A stretch of 36,355 nt of DNA from Gemmatimonadota bacterium. GTDB lineage: Bacteria > Gemmatimonadota > Gemmatimonadetes > Gemmatimonadales > Gemmatimonadaceae. Shown here piece after piece: positions 33,092-36,355 of the stretch (positions are counted from its first letter, which is position 1; every line of letters begins with the position of its first letter). The position numbers and the translations under genes were made by a program. The stretch lies in NCBI GenBank assembly GCA_003223455.1, contig QHVE01000049.1, forward strand, positions 1 through 36,355, written 5' to 3'. The notes under the pieces are model-generated. The model saw only the letters and a list, made by a program, of their open reading frames with translations. It did no database searches and was not told the origin of the DNA.

Positions 33092-33188
33092 GGCAAACGC
33101 CAGAGTTCACTTGCAAGCGAATCGATAGCATGCGGCGGCGAAGCCGCCGCAACCGAAGATCGCTTGCCAAGTGCAACGCACGTCAGGG
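33092..33188 (-). repeat. attC-like integron recombination site (candidate 2)
   Basis: Arms GTTCACTTGCAAGCGA (33105-33120) and TCGCTTGCCAAGTGCAAC (33160-33177) pair along 16 bases with two single unpaired bases, the typical attC pattern. The apex is a perfect 9-base-pair hairpin TGCGGCGGC/GCCGCCGCA with a GAA loop (33131-33151). On the minus strand the left core is CCCTGAC and contains the GrpB stop codon; the right end AACTCTGGCGTTTGCC follows the attC right-half consensus with a T in place of A in the core. The cores are atypical, the folded form is convincing. Confidence 0.68.
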
Positions 33189-33737
33189 TTCACGGTCGCG
33201 ATACATGCCCCGTGCCTTTGCCTGGCGCAACATCTCGTGAACGAATGCCGTCTTGCCATCGATGTAGGCCTCACGATCCCGCGGATACTTCTGCGCCAGC
33301 ATGTACTTCAGCGACGCGTATGCGCCCGCGACACCATCATCTGCACGAAGGAGATCGCGGAATGCGACATGATCCTGCCAAAAGCTGCCGCGGAACTGCG
33401 CCAGGTGAAGGTGGTACTGGCGCGGATCGCCTCGCCGAAAGAACTGGCGGCCGGGAATTCCTTGCTCGCCGCGATAGGTGTAACCTGCATCTTGCAGGGC
33501 CGCGATCAGGCGCGGGAGTTCCTCCAAATGACGCCAACCCGCAAGAATGTCAACGATCGGCTTGGCGCATAGGCGAGGTACTGCGGTGCTCCCCGTGTGC
33601 TCGATCACAAGCACCAAGTTGGCTGCCGCGAGCGTCTCCCGAATGCGTTCGGCCTCCTGCGCGAACAGGTCTACCCATCGGGGATCGTGTGGCATGACGC
33701 GAACGGTCCCTGACTCGAGTCCCAGCGGAGTATCCAT
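33183..33737 (-). CDS. GrpB-family protein, probable integron cassette gene
   Basis: This 184-residue protein belongs to the GrpB/UPF0157 family, which has a nucleotidyltransferase-like fold. Its signature is VRVMPHDPRWVDLFAQEAER, then VIEHTGSTAVPRLCAKPIVD (the G-S-T-A-V-P motif) and RQYHLHLAQFRGSFWQDHVA. The biochemical role of the family is poorly defined. GGAG lies eight bases before the ATG; a GTG one codon earlier (33740) is equally possible. It sits between two attC-like sites: its start is about 20 bases from the right core of 33757-33894, and its TGA stop is inside the left core of 33092-33188. That is the exact layout of a mobile gene cassette. Confidence 0.88.
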   Translation of the reverse strand: MDTPLGLESGTVRVMPHDPRWVDLFAQEAERIRETLAAANLVLVIEHTGSTAVPRLCAKPIVDILAGWRHLEELPRLIAALQDAGYTYRGEQGIPGRQFFRRGDPRQYHLHLAQFRGSFWQDHVAFRDLLRADDGVAGAYASLKYMLAQKYPRDREAYIDGKTAFVHEMLRQAKARGMYRDREP

Positions 33738-33756
33738 CACGAGCGCTCCGGGTGAA

Positions 33757-33894
33757 GCCTAACGCTCGAGCTCAGTTGCAACTGACCAGCTCAATATGCA
33801 GCTCACCCGCGTGAGCGCACTACCATCTCGATAGGCGCTGCACCGCAATGCTTCGGACGATTTCGCGCTCGTCAGCTGCAGCGATTCGTTGGGC
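33757..33894 (-). repeat. attC integron recombination site (candidate 1, best)
   Basis: Minus-strand reading begins with left core GCCCAAC (33894-33888), spacer GAATC, then L box GCTGCAGCTG. It ends with L box CAACTGAGC, spacer and right core GTTAGGC (33763-33757). The L boxes pair with one extra G on one side, the hallmark of attC hairpins. The right end (CTGAGCTCGAGCGTTAGGC) and the left end both fit the long-known degenerate attC consensus at most positions. The central 80 bases contain further self-complementary segments such as CAGTTGCAACTG. The GrpB gene starts about 20 bases beyond the right core. Confidence 0.75.
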
Positions 33895-33958
33895 AGCACG
33901 GCGTGCGGCACGGCGCCGCTGCGGTGGATCATGGCGTCCTGCTCAACCATAAGCGCAT

Positions 33959-35827
33959 TCAAGACCGACGCGGCAAGGCGGCGCGCACGTACTCGTCGAC
34001 ATTCCTGGCCAGCACGTCCAGGGGCACGTTGCCGCCCAGGACCACGGTGTCGTTGAACGCCTTGATGTCATACCTGGAACCGAGGGCGGTCATCGCGCGC
34101 TGACGCTGTCGAAGGATCTCGCTGTGGCCAACCTTGTAGCCGCACGCCTGTCCCGGCCAGGCGCAGTAACGATCGACCTCGCTCGCCACCTCCAGCGGAT
34201 TCGACCCGTTGACGTCGACGAAGAACTGCACTCCCTGCTCTCGCGTCCACCGCTTGGCGTGGATCCCCGTGTCCACCACGAGCCGGCAGGCGCGGAACGC
34301 CAGCGATTGGAGGAATCCAAGGCGCCCTGCCGGATCGTTCTCGTAGGCCCCGAACTCGTCGGCGAGCTGCTCCGCGTACAGTCCCCAGCCTTCCGAGTAC
34401 GCATTGAAGCCAAGCAGCTGGCGGATGAGCGGCATGCCGTGCGTGTACTCGCCCTGCCAGATGTGGCCGGGAATCGACTCGTGAAACGCGAGATCGGGAA
34501 GACTGTATTTGCTGTGCAGGCTCGTGGCGCGCAGGTTCAGCCAGAAACGACCCGGGATCTTGCCGTCGATTGATCCGGCGCCGCCGTAGGCGGCCGGCGC
34601 GCCGGGCTCCTCCTCGGGCGGCAGGCGCTTCACTTCCATGTTGGGATGCACGAGCGTGTTGAACATCCGCGGCATCTGCCCGCGCACCCACGCGAGCTTC
34701 GCCTCGATGAACGCGAAAATCTCCGCCCGGCCCGCGTCGCCTTCCGGGAACTGGTATTTGGGATCCTTCGCCAGCGCCCTCATACGATCCCCGACCGATC
34801 CCGATGTATAGCCCATCGGCCTGAGGATCGCATCCATGCGTGCATGCAGATCATCGAGCTCGCGCCGTCCCATTTCGTGAATTTCGTCCGGCGACATCGC
34901 CGTCGTCGTCGACGCCTTCAGGGCGTATCGATAGTACGCATCGCCGCGCGGGCGAGCCCAAACACCCGCGTCCATCGTCGCGACCGCACGCTCCTGCTGA
35001 AGTTCGGCAATCTGGCGCTCGAGCGCGGGTGCAACTTCCTGCGTCGCGATCGCGCGCGCGCGCTGCGCCCAACTACCCGCAATGTTCTTCGTCCGCCGCT
35101 CGAGCGACTCGACGAGCGATGCACCCTCACGCGCATTCCTCGCCGCCAGGCCGAGCTGGCCGACGGCCTTGTCGATGAGGAACGCCGGCGGTACGAGTCC
35201 CATCGCTCGCGCCGACTGCATGCGGCCAAGCTCTCCGTCGAGCTGTCTTACATAGAGCTGGAGCCGAGCCAGGTATGCCTCGGCATCCGAAGCATTCCCG
35301 ACTGGATGGTCGCTGTCGAGGAACCTTGGCGTGTCGAGGTACGCCCCGACGTTCTGAATGACGACGTAGGGTGTGTTGCGGTAGCCGCCGACGGCCACGT
35401 CGCCGTACGGAATCGAGAATCCCTCGAGCGCGGTGGCGTACGCACTGCGCACCACCTCCACGCTCGTGCGCGTGGCGAAAGACAACGGCGTCGTGTCGAT
35501 CGCGTTGGCACGCGCGAGGTCGGCGCGGACCTGCGCGGCGACGCGTTGCGTGCCGGCCGCCGAGCGGTCGCCGAGCCGAGCGCGCAATCCGGCGCGCGCG
35601 CCGATATCGATACCGAGGCTCGTCGCACTTTCGGGAAAGAGCCGCAGAAACGCTTCACCGATGTTGTCGAGGACCGCGAGGGCGGCCTCGTCCGCGGGTG
35701 AGGGTGACGGTGATGGTGACGGCGACGTCACGCGTCGGCCCGCGGCGCAGCCGGGCAGCAACGGAAGCACGGCGGCGGACGCGAGGGCGGCAAGCAGCTG
35801 TCGTCGGTTCAGTGAAGCGTCGCTCAC
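33959..35827 (-). CDS. DUF885-family putative metallopeptidase with Tat-type lipoprotein signal
   Basis: This exported protein of about 622 residues begins with a GTG giving VSDASLNRRQLLAALASAAV and LPLLPGCAAG, a twin-arginine signal that ends in a lipobox. The frame is open to 35926, but that extension (SFASTGILFDSPAAW) precedes the signal and is unlikely. A Ser-Pro repeat linker (SPSPSPSPSP) follows. The DUF885 core carries AFHESIPGHIWQ about residue 449 and AYSEGWGLYAEQL after it, the likely metal-binding motifs of a gluzincin-like peptidase. Peptidase activity is predicted for the family, not shown here. It ends 64 bases before an attC site, so it may be the preceding cassette, although it is longer than typical cassette genes. 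Confidence 0.85.
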   Translation of the reverse strand: MSDASLNRRQLLAALASAAVLPLLPGCAAGRRVTSPSPSPSPSPADEAALAVLDNIGEAFLRLFPESATSLGIDIGARAGLRARLGDRSAAGTQRVAAQVRADLARANAIDTTPLSFATRTSVEVVRSAYATALEGFSIPYGDVAVGGYRNTPYVVIQNVGAYLDTPRFLDSDHPVGNASDAEAYLARLQLYVRQLDGELGRMQSARAMGLVPPAFLIDKAVGQLGLAARNAREGASLVESLERRTKNIAGSWAQRARAIATQEVAPALERQIAELQQERAVATMDAGVWARPRGDAYYRYALKASTTTAMSPDEIHEMGRRELDDLHARMDAILRPMGYTSGSVGDRMRALAKDPKYQFPEGDAGRAEIFAFIEAKLAWVRGQMPRMFNTLVHPNMEVKRLPPEEEPGAPAAYGGAGSIDGKIPGRFWLNLRATSLHSKYSLPDLAFHESIPGHIWQGEYTHGMPLIRQLLGFNAYSEGWGLYAEQLADEFGAYENDPAGRLGFLQSLAFRACRLVVDTGIHAKRWTREQGVQFFVDVNGSNPLEVASEVDRYCAWPGQACGYKVGHSEILRQRQRAMTALGSRYDIKAFNDTVVLGGNVPLDVLARNVDEYVRAALPRRS

Positions 35828-35939
35828 GAGGGTGAGTCCCAGGAGGAATGGAATATCGCGCACGGTCTGACGAGCGAGCCAAGCCGCAGGCGAATCAAAC
35901 AAGATGCCCGTTGATGCGAAGGACACCGCGCGCGGATCA

Positions 35940-36005
35940 GGGCAACGAGCAGGGGCAACGAGCAGGATTCGATAGCGCCGTCGTCAGCTTCAGCTTTCGT
36001 TAGCC
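35940..36005 (-). repeat. Possible degenerate attC (candidate 4) with tandem 13-base repeat
   Basis: On the minus strand GGCTAAC (36005-35999) contains the TAA stop of the dihydrofolate-reductase-like gene, as a left core should, and the following GAAAGCTGAAGCTGACG resembles the attC left half. The right half is poorly complementary. It ends with two adjacent copies of CTGCTCGTTGCCC (35965-35953 and 35952-35940), each with a GTTGCCC core-like end. The tandem pair may be a duplicated right end. Confidence 0.4.
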
Positions 36006-36355
36006 GCGCGCGCGCCGGTAGTGCATGGCGAGGGCGCCGTTGCGGAGCTGCTTCGCCGAGACCAGCTCGAGCCGTCGCGTACTGGGCAGCCCGTTCTGGT
36101 ACAGGGTCGGGCCGTGGCCGGCGATTCTCGGGTGGACGAGAAACTTGTATTCGTCGATCAGGTCCAGCCGATCCAGCTCGGTTGCGAGCTTGCCGCTACC
36201 GAGGAGCACGCCGGCCGGCGTCGCGTTTTTTAGCTTCTGCACCCCCGTGCGCAGGTCGCCGGCGATGTGGTGGCTGTTGGTCCACGGGAAGTCCGTTCGC
36301 GTCGACGACACCACGTACTTCGGCTTGGCCTCCAACTTGACCGCCCACTCGCGCA
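36000..36355 (-). CDS. Dihydrofolate reductase/RibD C-terminal-like protein (5' end outside window)
   Basis: About 118 residues of the C-terminal part are visible; the frame runs to the window edge, so the start lies outside. The sequence KPKYVVSSTRTDFPWTNSHH, then GVLLGSGKLATELDRLDLID and EYKFLVHPRIAGHGPTLYQN, matches the DHFR/RibD-like reductase family that is usually annotated as dihydrofolate reductase family protein. It probably binds NADPH (GSGKLA loop); the substrate is not known. The TAA stop lies inside a left attC-like core, so this may be the first cassette of the group at the right edge. Confidence 0.85.
   Translation of the reverse strand, partial: REWAVKLEAKPKYVVSSTRTDFPWTNSHHIAGDLRTGVQKLKNATPAGVLLGSGKLATELDRLDLIDEYKFLVHPRIAGHGPTLYQNGLPSTRRLELVSAKQLRNGALAMHYRRARG

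Overview
The window is GC-rich, densely coded bacterial DNA. It looks chromosomal and most likely comes from a soil or sediment Gemmatimonadota-type organism. This is inferred from a Ser/Thr kinase with a C-terminal IAVLPF-type domain and TPRs, signal peptides that end in AQ, and the mix of small accessory enzymes. No rRNA, tRNA, IS element, CRISPR array or integrase gene was seen.

Left part (1-8830): the end of a type B carboxylesterase converges on an acyl-CoA synthetase. A DUF2911 protein and an S41 peptidase follow on the minus strand. A phased palindromic operator-like element lies upstream of a FAD aromatic hydroxylase of the rifampicin-monooxygenase type. That gene converges on a minus-strand cluster: an ankyrin-like gene broken by two in-frame TGA codons, a small zinc-ribbon protein, a small membrane protein, and an aminoglycoside/lincosamide nucleotidyltransferase-like protein with a GNAT-like N-terminus.

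Middle (8995-23570): a translationally coupled isochorismatase-like hydrolase and GlxA/AraC regulator; NTF2-fold, GNAT and VOC proteins; a pyrimidine-dimer glycosylase; TspO; a kinase-TPR receptor; a class C beta-lactamase-like serine hydrolase; a creatininase-like amidohydrolase; a lipoprotein divergent from a second membrane kinase; a YaiI/YqxD protein; and a secreted hypothetical protein. Most are single genes or pairs.

Right part (23727-36355): small accessory genes, then a tightly overlapping three-gene operon (27377-32033). It encodes a GltD-like flavin/iron-sulfur oxidoreductase and both subunits of a 2-oxoacid:ferredoxin oxidoreductase, so oxidative decarboxylation is probably coupled to NAD(P)H through ferredoxin-type clusters.

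The most unusual feature is a set of attC-like integron recombination sites at 27078-27163, 33092-33188 and 33757-33894, with a probable degenerate one near 35940-36005. Minus-strand genes start 17-22 bases after the right-hand core of the three better sites, and some stop codons lie inside the left-hand cores. This is the layout of an integron cassette array without an integrase nearby. Its candidate cassettes are a dihydrofolate-reductase/RibD-like protein, a DUF885 protein, a GrpB-family protein, a small membrane protein and an unknown 162-residue protein.
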